A DNA stretch of 64,000 bases from Actinoplanes sp. NBRC 103695 (GTDB lineage: Bacteria > Actinomycetota > Actinomycetes > Mycobacteriales > Micromonosporaceae), in NCBI RefSeq assembly GCF_030269485.1, contig NZ_BSTL01000008.1, positions 161,729 to 225,728 of the forward strand. Reading direction: 5' to 3'. The notes beneath the pieces are model-generated. The model ran no database searches. It was given only the letters and a program-made list of their open reading frames with translations, and had not been told where the DNA came from. Below, in pieces: positions 52,628 to 62,020 of this stretch. Every line of letters starts with the position of its first letter. Position 1 is the first letter of the stretch. A program made the translations under genes and the position numbers.

Positions 52628-54244
52628 GTGGGTGTGACTACTGAGGGTGGGCGGCAGCGAAGCCGGTTCGCGGACCTGGGGGTCAACGCGAAGATCCTGC
52701 TGGCGATCGCCGCAGCCGTGGCCGTGGCGGTCGTGGTGGGCGTGGTCGGGCTGGCGAAGCTGCGGGACGCCAGCAACTCGGCTCAGGTGATCTACCGCAA
52801 CAACGTCGCCGGGCTGGAGGGCGTGGCCCGGCTGCGGTCCGCGATCGTGCTGACCCGGCTCGCGGCGGCCAACCAGGCGATCTCGCAGAACGACGACGAC
52901 GTCACGACCTACACCAACGGCTTCGACACCCACGTCAAGGAGTACGAGGCCGCGCTGGCGACGTACGAGGGCAGCCACCCGGCGGGTAACCCGGCCACCG
53001 TCGCCAAGCTGGGGGATGCCTTCAAGTCGTACGTCACGCTCGCGCGGACCGACCTCCTCCCGGCCGGCGCCCGCGACGATCTGGAAACCTGGTCCAAGAC
53101 CCGGGATCAGCAGGTGGCGCCGCTGATGAAGCAGGTCGACGCCTATCTGGAGGAGCTGGACGCGGCGGAGCGGGGGGACGCGGCGAAGAACGCGGCCGCG
53201 GCCGAGAACGGCTACGACACCGGGCGCCTCACGTCGATCCTGGTCATGGTGCTGGGCTCGCTGATGGCGCTGGTGCTCGGTGTGGTGGTGGCGCGGCGGA
53301 TCGTCGGGTCGCTGGTCAAGGTGCAGGGGGTGTGCGAGGCGCTGGCCGTCGGTGACCTCACGCGGACCAGCGGCGTGACGTCACGGGACGAACCCGGCCG
53401 GATGGCGCATGCGCTCGACACGGCGATCCAGAACCTGCGGGGCACCGTACGCACGATGGACGGCTCGGCCACCTCCCTGGCCGGCGCCGCCGAGGAGATG
53501 ACCAGCACCGCCGAGCAGATCGCGGGGTCCGCGCAGCGGGCCTCCGACCAGGCGCAGATGGTCTCCACCGCGGCCGGGGAAGTGTCCCGCAGCGTCGACA
53601 CGGTGTCCGCCGGCGGCGAGGAGATGGGCGCCTCCATCCGGGAGATCTCGCAGAACGCGGCGGAGGCCGCGCGCGTCGCGGCCGAAGCGGTCAGCGTCAC
53701 CATCGCGACCTCCTCGACGATGAACAAGCTCGGCGAGTCGTCCGCCGAGATCGGCAACGTGATCAAGGTGATCACCTCGATCGCCGCGCAGACCAACCTG
53801 CTGGCCCTCAACGCCACCATCGAGGCGGCCCGCGCCGGTGACGCCGGCAAGGGCTTCGCGGTGGTGGCCTCCGAGGTCAAGGACCTGGCGCAGGAGACCG
53901 CCCGCGCCACCGAGGACATCTCCCGCCGGATCGAGGCGATCCAGGCCGACACCTCCGGCGCGGTCAGCGCGATCGAGGAGATCTCGTCGGTGATCGCGCG
54001 GATCAGCGACTTCCAGACCACGATCGCCTCGGCGGTCGAGGAGCAGACCGCCACCACCAGCGAGATGAACCGCAGCGTGAGCGAGGCGGCCAGAGGCACC
54101 AACGAGATCGCGCAGAACATCACGATCGTCGCCGACGCGGCTCAGCAGACCAGCCAGGGCGTCGCCGAGACCCGGAAGGCGACCGGCGAGCTCGCCCGGA
54201 TGTCCAGCGAGCTCAACTCGCTGGTGGCCGGCTTCAAGTACTAG
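52628..54244 (+). CDS. methyl-accepting chemotaxis protein
   Basis: This 538-residue receptor has TM1 (about 19-39), a four-helix periplasmic domain, TM2 (about 200-222), a HAMP domain and a long MCP signalling coiled coil with the tip [23 protein letters not shown] start. Methylation helices flank the tip. It fits flagellated or zoosporic Actinobacteria. No che genes are near. Confidence 0.95.
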   Translation: MGVTTEGGRQRSRFADLGVNAKILLAIAAAVAVAVVVGVVGLAKLRDASNSAQVIYRNNVAGLEGVARLRSAIVLTRLAAANQAISQNDDDVTTYTNGFDTHVKEYEAALATYEGSHPAGNPATVAKLGDAFKSYVTLARTDLLPAGARDDLETWSKTRDQQVAPLMKQVDAYLEELDAAERGDAAKNAAAAENGYDTGRLTSILVMVLGSLMALVLGVVVARRIVGSLVKVQGVCEALAVGDLTRTSGVTSRDEPGRMAHALDTAIQNLRGTVRTMDGSATSLAGAAEEMTSTAEQIAGSAQRASDQAQMVSTAAGEVSRSVDTVSAGGEEMGASIREISQNAAEAARVAAEAVSVTIATSSTMNKLGESSAEIGNVIKVITSIAAQTNLLALNATIEAARAGDAGKGFAVVASEVKDLAQETARATEDISRRIEAIQADTSGAVSAIEEISSVIARISDFQTTIASAVEEQTATTSEMNRSVSEAARGTNEIAQNITIVADAAQQTSQGVAETRKATGELARMSSELNSLVAGFKY

Positions 54245-54262
54245 CAGTCATCAGTCCGGCGG

Positions 54263-54787
54263 TCAGTAGTCCGGTGTCGACGGGATCAGGCTGAGGAAGA
54301 ACGCGATCGCCGCGATGACGATGACCGTGGTCCGGACCACCCTGTGGATGAAGGCCCGGTGGCGGGCGTCCGACCAGGCGATCGCCGCCTCGGCCAGCGG
54401 CGCGGTCGCCGTCCGGACGGTCGACGCCAGCACCTCGGCCTTGCGCGCGGCGTAACTCGCCGGGAAGTGGGCGGCCTGGTAGGCCTGTCTCCGCATGACC
54501 CGCACCTCGACCTGGTAGATCTGGTCCTCCCGCCACTGCTTGGTGCGCATCGTCAGGCGTCTGCCGGCGAAGGCGCGGGCCTCGTCGGCGTGGGTCACCC
54601 GCGTCCGCAGGGTCAGCCGGCGCCAGTGCAGGGCCACGTCGCTGAGCACCAGGGCGGCGAAGCCGGCGGACTGCTCGGCGCCGTCGGTGAGACGGTCGGC
54701 CTCCGCGTTCAGCCAGGGGAGCCGGTCCGCGACGAAGTCGACGAACTCACGAGGTGGTTCGTCGGCCATCGGCGGGACGAGATACAC
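54263..54787 (-). CDS. hypothetical C-tail membrane protein
   Basis: This 174-residue protein is mainly helical and ends in one membrane helix (TTVIVIAAIAFFLSLIP). GTG at 54787 or ATG at 54769 could be the start. I do not recognise the family. It faces the chemoreceptor convergently and is divergent from ruvC. Confidence 0.6.
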   Translation of the reverse strand: MYLVPPMADEPPREFVDFVADRLPWLNAEADRLTDGAEQSAGFAALVLSDVALHWRRLTLRTRVTHADEARAFAGRRLTMRTKQWREDQIYQVEVRVMRRQAYQAAHFPASYAARKAEVLASTVRTATAPLAEAAIAWSDARHRAFIHRVVRTTVIVIAAIAFFLSLIPSTPDY

Positions 54788-54874
54788 GTCTCAGCTTGGA
54801 GGTGTGTCGAGGCTGCCGCAAGATGTCGCATCCACTACTGTTCATCGAACACACGTACAAGGAGGTCGCCGCAA

Positions 54875-55441
54875 GTGCGCGTGCTCGGCATCGACCCGGG
54901 GCTCACCCGCTGCGGCGTCGGCGTCGTCGAGGGCGTGCCGGGGCGGCCGTGCAAGCTGGTGGCCTACTACGTCGTGTACACCGAACCGACCGACGACATC
55001 GCCCTCCGGCTGCTGCATCTGGACTCCTCGCTGGCCGACCTGGTGGCCGAGCACAAGCCCGACAGCGTCGCCGTCGAGCGCGTGTTCTCCCAGCACAACG
55101 TGCGGACCGTGATGGGCACGGCGCAGGCCAGCGCGGTCGCGATCCTGTCCGGCTCGCGTGCCGGGCTGCCGGTGCAGACGTACACGCCGAGCGAGGTCAA
55201 GGCCGCGGTCACCGGCTCCGGCACGGCCGGCAAGGCGCAGATCACCGCGATGGTCACCCGGCTGCTCAGCCTGGACGAGCCGCCCCGCCCGGCCGACGCC
55301 GCCGACGCGCTGGCGCTCGCCATCTGCCACATCTGGCGCGGCGGCACCCGCGCCCGCATCGAGGCCGCGGCCGCCCGGGCGAACAAGATCGCCGCGGCGC
55401 AGCGCACGGCCCAGCGACGGCTCAAGGGAGAGGTTCGATGA
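54875..55441 (+). CDS. ruvC: Holliday junction resolvase RuvC
   Basis: This 188-residue nuclease has LGIDPGLTRCGVGVV with the first catalytic Asp, VERVFSQHNVRTVMGTAQA with the Glu, and DAADALALAICH with the last Asp pair. The GTG start at 54875 lies 9 bases after GGAGG. It overlaps ruvA (ATGA). Confidence 0.96.
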   Translation: MRVLGIDPGLTRCGVGVVEGVPGRPCKLVAYYVVYTEPTDDIALRLLHLDSSLADLVAEHKPDSVAVERVFSQHNVRTVMGTAQASAVAILSGSRAGLPVQTYTPSEVKAAVTGSGTAGKAQITAMVTRLLSLDEPPRPADAADALALAICHIWRGGTRARIEAAAARANKIAAAQRTAQRRLKGEVR

Positions 55442-56043
55442 TCGCCAGCGTGCGTGGCGTGGTCGCCGCGATCGCACCGGACAGCGCCGTGATCGAGGTC
55501 GGCGGCGTCGGGCTTCAGGTGCAGTGCGCGCCCGGCACGCTGGCCGGGCTCAAGCTGGGCGGCGAGGCCCGGCTGGCCACCAGCATGGTGGTCCGGGAGG
55601 ACTCGCTCACCCTCTACGGGTTCGCCGACGACGACGAGAAACAGCTCTTCGAGCTGCTGCAGACGGCGAGCGGTGTGGGTCCGCGTCTCGCTCAGGCGGT
55701 GCTCGCGGTCCATCACCCCGATGCCGTACGCCGGGCGATCAGCGGCGCCGACCTGGTGGCGCTCACCAAGGTCCCGGGCATCGGCAAGAAGGGCGCCGAG
55801 CGGATGGTCCTCGAGCTCCGTGACCGGATCGGCCCGGTCGGCGTGCTCGGGGCGGCGGCGACCGGCACCCCCCGGCCGGCCGACTGGCAGGAGCAGGTGC
55901 GGCAGGGTGTGCTCGCCCTCGGCTGGACGGCGACGCAGGCCGACCAGGCGGTGGCCGCGGTCGCCGAGGGGCTGGACGGCGAGGTGCCACCGGTGCCGGT
56001 GCTGCTCCGGCAGGCGATCAGGCTGCTCGGGCGTACCCGATGA
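55438..56043 (+). CDS. ruvA: Holliday junction branch-migration protein RuvA
   Basis: This 201-residue protein has the OB-fold N-terminus, two helix-hairpin-helix motifs ([26 protein letters not shown]) and domain III ([17 protein letters not shown]). It tetramers on junctions and loads RuvB. It overlaps both neighbours by 4 bases. Confidence 0.97.
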   Translation: MIASVRGVVAAIAPDSAVIEVGGVGLQVQCAPGTLAGLKLGGEARLATSMVVREDSLTLYGFADDDEKQLFELLQTASGVGPRLAQAVLAVHHPDAVRRAISGADLVALTKVPGIGKKGAERMVLELRDRIGPVGVLGAAATGTPRPADWQEQVRQGVLALGWTATQADQAVAAVAEGLDGEVPPVPVLLRQAIRLLGRTR

Positions 56044-57083
56044 ACGACGATCTGGTCTCTGCCGAGGTCGACGAGACCGAACTCGACGCGGAGGCCAGTG
56101 TCCGCCCCCGCCGGCTGGCCGACTTCATCGCCCAGCACCGCGTGCGCGACCAACTGGACCTGCTGCTCAAGGGTGCGATGAAACGGGGCAGCCCGCCCGA
56201 CCACATCCTGCTCTCCGGGCCGCCCGGCCTCGGCAAGACGACGCTGGCGAACATCGTGGCGGCCGAGCTGGGCGCCGGCATCCGCACCACCAGCGGGCCG
56301 GTGATCGAGCGGTCCGGCGACCTCGCCGCGATCCTCACCGGGCTGGCCGAGGGCGACGTGCTGTTCATCGACGAGATCCACCGCATCGCGAAACCGGCCG
56401 AGGAGCTGCTGTACAGCGCGATGGAGGACTTCCGGGTGGACGTGGTGGTCGGCAAGGGGCCGGGCGCCACCGCGATCCCGCTCGACGTGGAGCCGTTCAC
56501 GCTGGTCGGGGCGACCACGCGCGCCGGGCTGCTGTCCGGGCCGATGCGTGACCGGTTCGGCTTCGTGGCGCATCTCGACTTCTACTCGCCCGACGACCTC
56601 GACTCGCTGCTGCACCGGTCGGCCCGGATCCTGGGTGTGCCGATCACGCCGGAGGGCGCGCGGGAGATCGCCGGGCGCTCCCGGGGCACGCCGCGCATCG
56701 CCAACCGGCTGCTGCGCCGGGTCCGCGACTACGCCGAGGTCCGTGGCGACGGGGTGGTCACGCACGCCGCCGCCCTCGCGGCGCTGAAGGTCTACGACGT
56801 CGACGCGCTGGGCCTGGACCGGCTGGACCGGGCGGTGCTGCGGGCGCTGATCGACTCGTTCCGCGGCGGGCCGGTCGGGCTGTCCACGCTGGCGGTCGCC
56901 GTGGGGGAGCAGTCCGACACGGTGGAGGAGGTCTGCGAGCCGTTCCTGGTGCGTGCGGGCCTGCTGGCGCGTACTCCCCGTGGCCGGGTGGCCACCGAGC
57001 AGGGCTGGCTCCACCTGGGCCGGACGCCGCCGTCCGACGGCCGGGCGGTGCAGGCCGACCTCTTCGCCCGCGATGACACCTGA
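56040..57083 (+). CDS. ruvB: Holliday junction helicase RuvB
   Basis: This 347-residue AAA+ motor has Walker [15 protein letters not shown], Walker [10 protein letters not shown], sensor 1 LVGATTRAG and the C-terminal winged helix. It drives branch migration with RuvA. Length is typical. Confidence 0.97.
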   Translation: MNDDLVSAEVDETELDAEASVRPRRLADFIAQHRVRDQLDLLLKGAMKRGSPPDHILLSGPPGLGKTTLANIVAAELGAGIRTTSGPVIERSGDLAAILTGLAEGDVLFIDEIHRIAKPAEELLYSAMEDFRVDVVVGKGPGATAIPLDVEPFTLVGATTRAGLLSGPMRDRFGFVAHLDFYSPDDLDSLLHRSARILGVPITPEGAREIAGRSRGTPRIANRLLRRVRDYAEVRGDGVVTHAAALAALKVYDVDALGLDRLDRAVLRALIDSFRGGPVGLSTLAVAVGEQSDTVEEVCEPFLVRAGLLARTPRGRVATEQGWLHLGRTPPSDGRAVQADLFARDDT

Positions 57084-57209
57084 TCGGGGGATGGCGGAAA
57101 ACGCGCCGTAATCGGACCGATACCCGAGGCGCGTAGGGACTTCCCAGCTAGAGGGATTAGACTCGCCGCCGATCGAGTGGGATGTGTGTTCCCTCAGGAA
57201 GGCTTTCTC

Positions 57210-57590
57210 GTGCCATTTATTGCAGCGCAAGCGCAGGGCGGCGGCAGCTTCATGCCGCTCGTTCTCATCGTCCTGCTCTTCGCCGTCATGTATTTCATGA
57301 TGATCCGCCCGCAGCAGAAGCGGCGTCGCGAGGCCCAGGCGATGCAGTCGAGCCTCGGTCCCGGCGACGGGATCGTCACCATCGGCGGGCTGCACGCGAC
57401 CGTGGTCTCGGTCGATGACGACGTGGTCACCGTGGAGATCGCGCCCGGCGTCAACGCCCGGTTCGCCCGACCGGCGATCGCCCGCGTGGTGACCAGTGTG
57501 AACAACGAACCCGAGCCGGAGCCCGAGATCGAGGAGCCGGCCGTCGAGGAGCCGGTCAACCCGGTCGTCGAGACCCGCAAGAAAGACTGA
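57210..57590 (+). CDS. yajC: preprotein translocase subunit YajC
   Basis: This 126-residue protein has one N-terminal membrane helix (LVLIVLLFAVMYFMMIRPQ) and the YajC signature RPQQKRRREA. A Glu/Pro-rich acidic C-tail follows. GTG at 57210 is used because AGGAAGG precedes it. It works with SecDF. Confidence 0.93.
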   Translation: MPFIAAQAQGGGSFMPLVLIVLLFAVMYFMMIRPQQKRRREAQAMQSSLGPGDGIVTIGGLHATVVSVDDDVVTVEIAPGVNARFARPAIARVVTSVNNEPEPEPEIEEPAVEEPVNPVVETRKKD

Positions 57591-57597
57591 CGATCCG

Positions 57598-57666
57598 CGT
57601 CGGCTGCCCCCCAAAAGGACTCCAACGGGACAGCACCAGGACCCCAACCGGACGGGGCAGCCGACG
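57598..57666. promoter_or_regulatory. large hairpin before secD
   Basis: Perfect 13-base arms CGTCGGCTGCCCC (57598-57610) and GGGGCAGCCGACG (57654-57666) enclose a 43-base loop, between yajC and secD. No T run follows. It could shield an RNA end, act as attenuator or lower secD expression. Confidence 0.55.
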
Positions 57667-57788
57667 ATGTGAAAAATAGGCATAATCGTCGCTGGCGTAT
57701 CTCGCCGGCGGCGTCCGGCATGCCCGTCCCACCTTTGCCCCACCGCCCCCGCGGTGCCGGCCGATCCGTACTAGGGAGATTCACAGCC

Positions 57789-59720
57789 GTGGCACGACCA
57801 CCACAGGGGCAGCAACATCCCGGGCGGCAACTCGCCGTGCTCGGCCTGATCTTCATCATCCTTTATCTCGTGGCCTTCTTCGGCTTCGGCGCCAAGGGTC
57901 CGATCTCCGAGCGCCTGCACCCCAAGCTCGGCCAGGACCTGGTCGGCGGCACCCAGGCGACCTACGTCGCCTCGCTGGCGTCCAACGGCCAGCCGCCGCC
58001 GCAGGCGAGCATGGAGGAGGCCCGGCGGATCATCGAGAGCCGGGTCAACGCGCTCGGCGTCTCCGAGGCCGAGGTCATCGTCGAGGGCAACCGCAACATC
58101 GTGGTGTCCCTCGCCGGGGAGACCAACGACCAGCTGAAGAACGTGGGCCAGGCGGCGCAGATGCGCTTCCGCAAGGTGCTCCAGGCGACCGGCGACGTGG
58201 CCTCGGCGGCGATCAACCCGCCGACCGCCCCGCCCAGCGGCGCCCCCTCCGGTGCCCCGTCCGCGCCGGCACCCGGTAACTCCGGCGGCGTGCCCAGCAC
58301 CCCGCCGTCCGGCGGTCAAGGCGGCGGCGAGGTCGTGAAGGCCCCGGCGCCCAGCACCCCGCCCAGTGGCGCGCCCAGCACCCCGCCGTCCGCGGCGCCC
58401 GCCCCGGCCCCGGCGCCGTCCGGCGCGGCCGAGGAGCCGCCCGCCGACAAGGCCAAGCTGATCGCGGAGGTCGAGAAGCAGGTCGGCCCCGCGCTGTACG
58501 CCGCGGCGTCCAAGCTGACCGCGCCGGTCGACCTGACCACCGACCCCAACGCCGGCAAGCAGTTCGCGGTCTTCAACACGCTGGACGGCCCGCACGTCAA
58601 CGCGCTCTCGCCGCAGATGCAGTTCTTCGTGCCGACGATCAGCTGCGACCAGCTCAACGCCCGGCCCAACGGCGCCATCGACGACGCCGGGACGCAGGTC
58701 ACCACCTGCCAGACCGGCGCCAAGATGCTGCTCGACAAGGCCAAGGTGGTCGGCACCGACATCGCCAACGCCAGCCCGCAGCTCGACCAGCAGAGCGGCC
58801 AGTGGGTCGTCTCGATGGACTTCACCTCCGAGGGCCAGTCCAAGTGGACCGCCCTGACCCGTGAGGCGTTCCAGCCGGCCGCCGGGGACACCTGCCTCGC
58901 CGCCGCCCAGGCGGTCTCCTCCGGCGCGACCCACTGCCTCGTCGCCGTGGTGCTCGACAAGGAGATCATCTCGGCGCCGGAGATCCAGGGCGTGCTGTCC
59001 GGCCAGTCGCAGATCACCGGCCAGTTCACCCCGGTCTCGGCCCGTGAGCTCGCCAACCAGATCAAGTACGGCGCGCTGCCGGTCACCTTCAACGCCGCCA
59101 CCACCCAGACCGTCTCCGCGACGCTGGGCATCAAGCAGCTCGAGGCCGGTCTCCTCGCGGCCGGCATCGGCATGGGCCTGGTCGCGATCTACGCGTTCTT
59201 CTACTACCGCCTGCTCGGCACGGTGATCTTCCTCAGCCTGATCCTGTCGGGTCTGCTGACCTTCGCCGCGCTGGTCGTGCTCGGCCGCTCCACCGGCTTC
59301 ACGCTGACCCTGGCGGGCATCGCCGGATTCATCGTGTCACTGGGTGTGGCAGCCGACTCGTTCGTCATCTACTTCGAAAGACTCAAGGACGAGATCCACG
59401 AGGGTCGAAGTCCACGGAGCGCGGTGCCACGAGCATGGGCCCGGGCCAGGCGTACCATCATCTCGGCGAACACCATCACCATCATGGCCGCCGTCGTCCT
59501 CTACGTCGTGTCGGTGGGCGTGGTGCAGGGCTTCGCGTTCGCGCTGGGTCTCTCCACCATCCTCGACCTCGTCGTGGTGTTCCTCTTCCGGCACCCGATC
59601 ATGACGATGTTCGCGAACACCAAGGCGTTCCTGTCGCCGCGAGTCAGCGGCCTCGGCCGCGTCCTCAAGAACGCCACCACCGACGAGCCGGTCAAAGGCC
59701 GGCGCGTGAAGGAGGCCTGA
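57789..59720 (+). CDS. secD: protein translocase subunit SecD
   Basis: This 643-residue membrane protein has six membrane helices, the N-terminal TM near FIILYLVAFFGFG, the conserved SecD motif DLVGGTQATY and the C-terminal transport domain (LGVAADSFVIYFERLKDE). Residues about 140-220 are a Pro/Ala/Ser-rich insert. GTG at 57789 follows AGGGAG; a longer upstream frame is rejected. It uses the proton gradient to help export. Confidence 0.95.
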   Translation: MARPPQGQQHPGRQLAVLGLIFIILYLVAFFGFGAKGPISERLHPKLGQDLVGGTQATYVASLASNGQPPPQASMEEARRIIESRVNALGVSEAEVIVEGNRNIVVSLAGETNDQLKNVGQAAQMRFRKVLQATGDVASAAINPPTAPPSGAPSGAPSAPAPGNSGGVPSTPPSGGQGGGEVVKAPAPSTPPSGAPSTPPSAAPAPAPAPSGAAEEPPADKAKLIAEVEKQVGPALYAAASKLTAPVDLTTDPNAGKQFAVFNTLDGPHVNALSPQMQFFVPTISCDQLNARPNGAIDDAGTQVTTCQTGAKMLLDKAKVVGTDIANASPQLDQQSGQWVVSMDFTSEGQSKWTALTREAFQPAAGDTCLAAAQAVSSGATHCLVAVVLDKEIISAPEIQGVLSGQSQITGQFTPVSARELANQIKYGALPVTFNAATTQTVSATLGIKQLEAGLLAAGIGMGLVAIYAFFYYRLLGTVIFLSLILSGLLTFAALVVLGRSTGFTLTLAGIAGFIVSLGVAADSFVIYFERLKDEIHEGRSPRSAVPRAWARARRTIISANTITIMAAVVLYVVSVGVVQGFAFALGLSTILDLVVVFLFRHPIMTMFANTKAFLSPRVSGLGRVLKNATTDEPVKGRRVKEA

Positions 59721-59721
59721 C

Positions 59722-60945
59722 ATGGCCAAGCAGGGACTCGCCGATCGCCTCTACCGGGGCGAGGCGAACCTCAACATCGTCGGCCGCAGGCGCACCTGGT
59801 TCGTCGTGGCCGCGGCGCTGGTGCTGGTCGCCATCGGCAGCTTCGCGATCCGCAGCTTCCACCTCGGCATCGAGTTCTCCGGCGGCACGCAGATCATCAT
59901 GCCGGCCGACGTGGGCACGCAGGAGGAAGCGCAGACCGCCGTCCAGCGGGCCATGGAGACCGCCGGCGTCGGTGCTGACGCCCAGGTCACCAACGCGCAG
60001 AAGGTCGGCAACGGTCCGGACGCCACCTACTCGGTGCGCACCTCGGCGCTGTCCCAGGACCAGGCCACCGCGGTCAAGGGTGCGCTGGTCACCGACCTCG
60101 GCGTCGACCCGGCGGAGGTCAGCGACAACCGGGTGTCGGCCGCCTGGGGCGGTCAGGTCACCCGGCAGGCGCTGATCGGTCTGGCCATCTTCCTGGTGCT
60201 GGTGATGGCGTACCTGGTCATCCGCTTCGAATGGCGGATGGCGGTCGCGGCCGTCTCCTCGCTGCTCCTCGACCTGGTGCTGACCGCCGGCGTGTACTCG
60301 CTGGTCGGTTTCGAGGTGACGCCGTCGACCGTGATCGGCTTCCTGACGATTCTCGGCTTCTCGCTGTACGACGTGGTCGTGGTGTTCGACAAGGTGCAGG
60401 AGAACACCCGGGGGATCACGGCGGGCAGCGCCCGCACGTACTCCGAGGCGACCAACCTGGCGGTCAACCAGACGCTGATGCGGTCGATCAACACCGGGTT
60501 GGTGGCCCTGCTGCCCGTCGGTGGCCTGCTCTTCATCGGCGCCGGACTGCTCGGCGCCGGCACCCTGAAGGACCTCGGCCTGGTGCTCTTCGTCGGCATG
60601 GGCCTCGGCGTCCTGTCGTCGATCATGTTCGCGGCGCCGCTGCTCACCGAGCTCAAGGACCGTGAGCCGCGGATCAAGGCGCACACCGCCCGGGTTCTGG
60701 CCCGGCGCACGGCGGCCCGGTCGGGGGACGTGGCGCCTCGGGCCGAGCGGAAGAAGACGCCGGCGCGGGCTTCGGATCCGGACGTCGCTCCGGTGCCGGA
60801 CGACGAGCCGGTCGCATCCTCCGCCCTGGCCGGATCCACGGCTCCTCGGCCTGGCACCCGGCCCACCTCGGGCCGTAACACCAACCGTGGTGGACGTCCT
60901 GGCGGGTCGGGTAACCGGCCTGGGGGCGGCAAGAAGCGTCGCTGA
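59722..60945 (+). CDS. secF: protein translocase subunit SecF
   Basis: This 407-residue protein has six membrane helices with the SecF motifs GIEFSGGTQI and FLTILGFSLYDVVVVFDKVQE and a long disordered basic C-tail (about 305-407) rich in Arg, Pro and Gly. It pairs with SecD. It starts one base after the secD stop. Confidence 0.95.
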   Translation: MAKQGLADRLYRGEANLNIVGRRRTWFVVAAALVLVAIGSFAIRSFHLGIEFSGGTQIIMPADVGTQEEAQTAVQRAMETAGVGADAQVTNAQKVGNGPDATYSVRTSALSQDQATAVKGALVTDLGVDPAEVSDNRVSAAWGGQVTRQALIGLAIFLVLVMAYLVIRFEWRMAVAAVSSLLLDLVLTAGVYSLVGFEVTPSTVIGFLTILGFSLYDVVVVFDKVQENTRGITAGSARTYSEATNLAVNQTLMRSINTGLVALLPVGGLLFIGAGLLGAGTLKDLGLVLFVGMGLGVLSSIMFAAPLLTELKDREPRIKAHTARVLARRTAARSGDVAPRAERKKTPARASDPDVAPVPDDEPVASSALAGSTAPRPGTRPTSGRNTNRGGRPGGSGNRPGGGKKRR

Positions 60946-61371
60946 TCCTTTGGTTCTGCTCGCGGCCCGTCACCTTTGATTGAGGTGGCGGGCCGCTCTC
61001 CTTGCATCTGTTCCGGGTTGTTCGCTGGTGGTTGAGCCTACGGACGATGTTCCTTGGTTGTGCCTTCCGCCCGGCTTTGTTCTTGGTCACCGTGGGGGAC
61101 TGGGGCGGAGATTGCCCACTGAGCCCGTCAAGCTTGATGTCTCAGTGGGCGATCTCCGCCCCAGTCCTCGTTGTGGTCAGCCCGGGCGGTTCGGGTGCGC
61201 CTCGGCTGAGCGGCGCAGGCTTGCTGCGTATGGCCGCGGCTCCCTCGCCATCGTCCGACTAGAAGGCGGAGCGATGCCCTGGGCCTGCGGCGGTGGGGTT
61301 GTGGGGGCACGCCTCGCTTGCCGGGATGGTGTCGTGTGGGGGCTTCGGGGGCGGGTCGATAAGGTTGCCGG
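60946..61371. other. intergenic region between secF and apt with a long hairpin
   Basis: No gene with genome-like codon use lies in these 426 bases. A 27-base inverted repeat at 61097-61167 is the main element. The tail near 61200-61335 is repeat-like and contains CGCCTCGCTTGCCGG, partly similar to the palindromic insert in the monooxygenase. The apt promoter should lie near 61330-61370. Confidence 0.6.
61097..61167. repeat. 27-base inverted repeat (long hairpin)
   Basis: Arms at 61097-61123 and 61141-61167 (both holding GGGCGGAGAT or its complement) match except at one position, with a 17-base loop containing AAGCTT. It could end secF transcription or be a palindromic repeat. Confidence 0.8.
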
Positions 61372-61905
61372 GTGACTGAGGTGGACGTGGCAGCTGTGGT
61401 GGCCGGCAAAGTGCTTGATGTGCCTGATTTTCCCAAGCCGGGCATCGTGTTCAAGGATCTGATGCCGCTGTTCGCCGACGGGGTGGCGTTCCGGCAAGTC
61501 GTCGACGGGATCGTCTCGTATCACGGGGCCGGGTCGTTCGATGTCGTTGCGGGGATTGAGGCTCGCGGGTTTGTTGTTGCCGCGGCCATCGCCTACGCGA
61601 CCGGGGTGGGTGTGGTGCCCATCAGGAAAGCTGGGAAGCTGCCTCGGGCCACGCATTCCGCCTCGTACGCTCTGGAGTACGGCGAAGCCACCCTTGAGGT
61701 GCACCAGGATGCCTTTGTGGGTGGGCAGCGGGTGCTGCTGGTCGACGATGTTCTCGCTACCGGGGGCACGGGTGCGGCGGCGCTGGAGCTGGTGGAACGG
61801 GCCGGTGGAGTGGTCTCCGGGTTCACCGTGGTGATGGAACTGGGGTTTCTGGAGGGACGGAAGCGGGTGGCGCCGCGTGAGGTGCACGCGTTGCTGACCG
61901 TTTGA
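61372..61905 (+). CDS. apt: adenine phosphoribosyltransferase
   Basis: This 177-residue enzyme has the PRPP motif VLLVDDVLATGGT and the Apt N-terminus DVPDFPKPGIVFKDLMPL. It makes AMP from adenine and PRPP. GTG start. Third-position G/C looks a little lower than its neighbours. Standard position between secF and relA. Confidence 0.95.
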   Translation: MTEVDVAAVVAGKVLDVPDFPKPGIVFKDLMPLFADGVAFRQVVDGIVSYHGAGSFDVVAGIEARGFVVAAAIAYATGVGVVPIRKAGKLPRATHSASYALEYGEATLEVHQDAFVGGQRVLLVDDVLATGGTGAAALELVERAGGVVSGFTVVMELGFLEGRKRVAPREVHALLTV

Positions 61906-62020
61906 TTCCGTTTACGACAAAATGCGGCACCCTTTTCTGGGGTTCGGGCCCGGTCCGGCGGGAAGACCAGACGAGTAGGATGGCGTTCCCAAGCAGGTGA
62001 GCAGTGAGGTGAGGAGGCCG

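Noticed and set aside
57669-57788. 40-residue N-terminal extension of SecD
   Set aside because: The extension is Arg/Pro-rich with no signal; GTG at 57789 has a ribosome site and the expected N-terminus.
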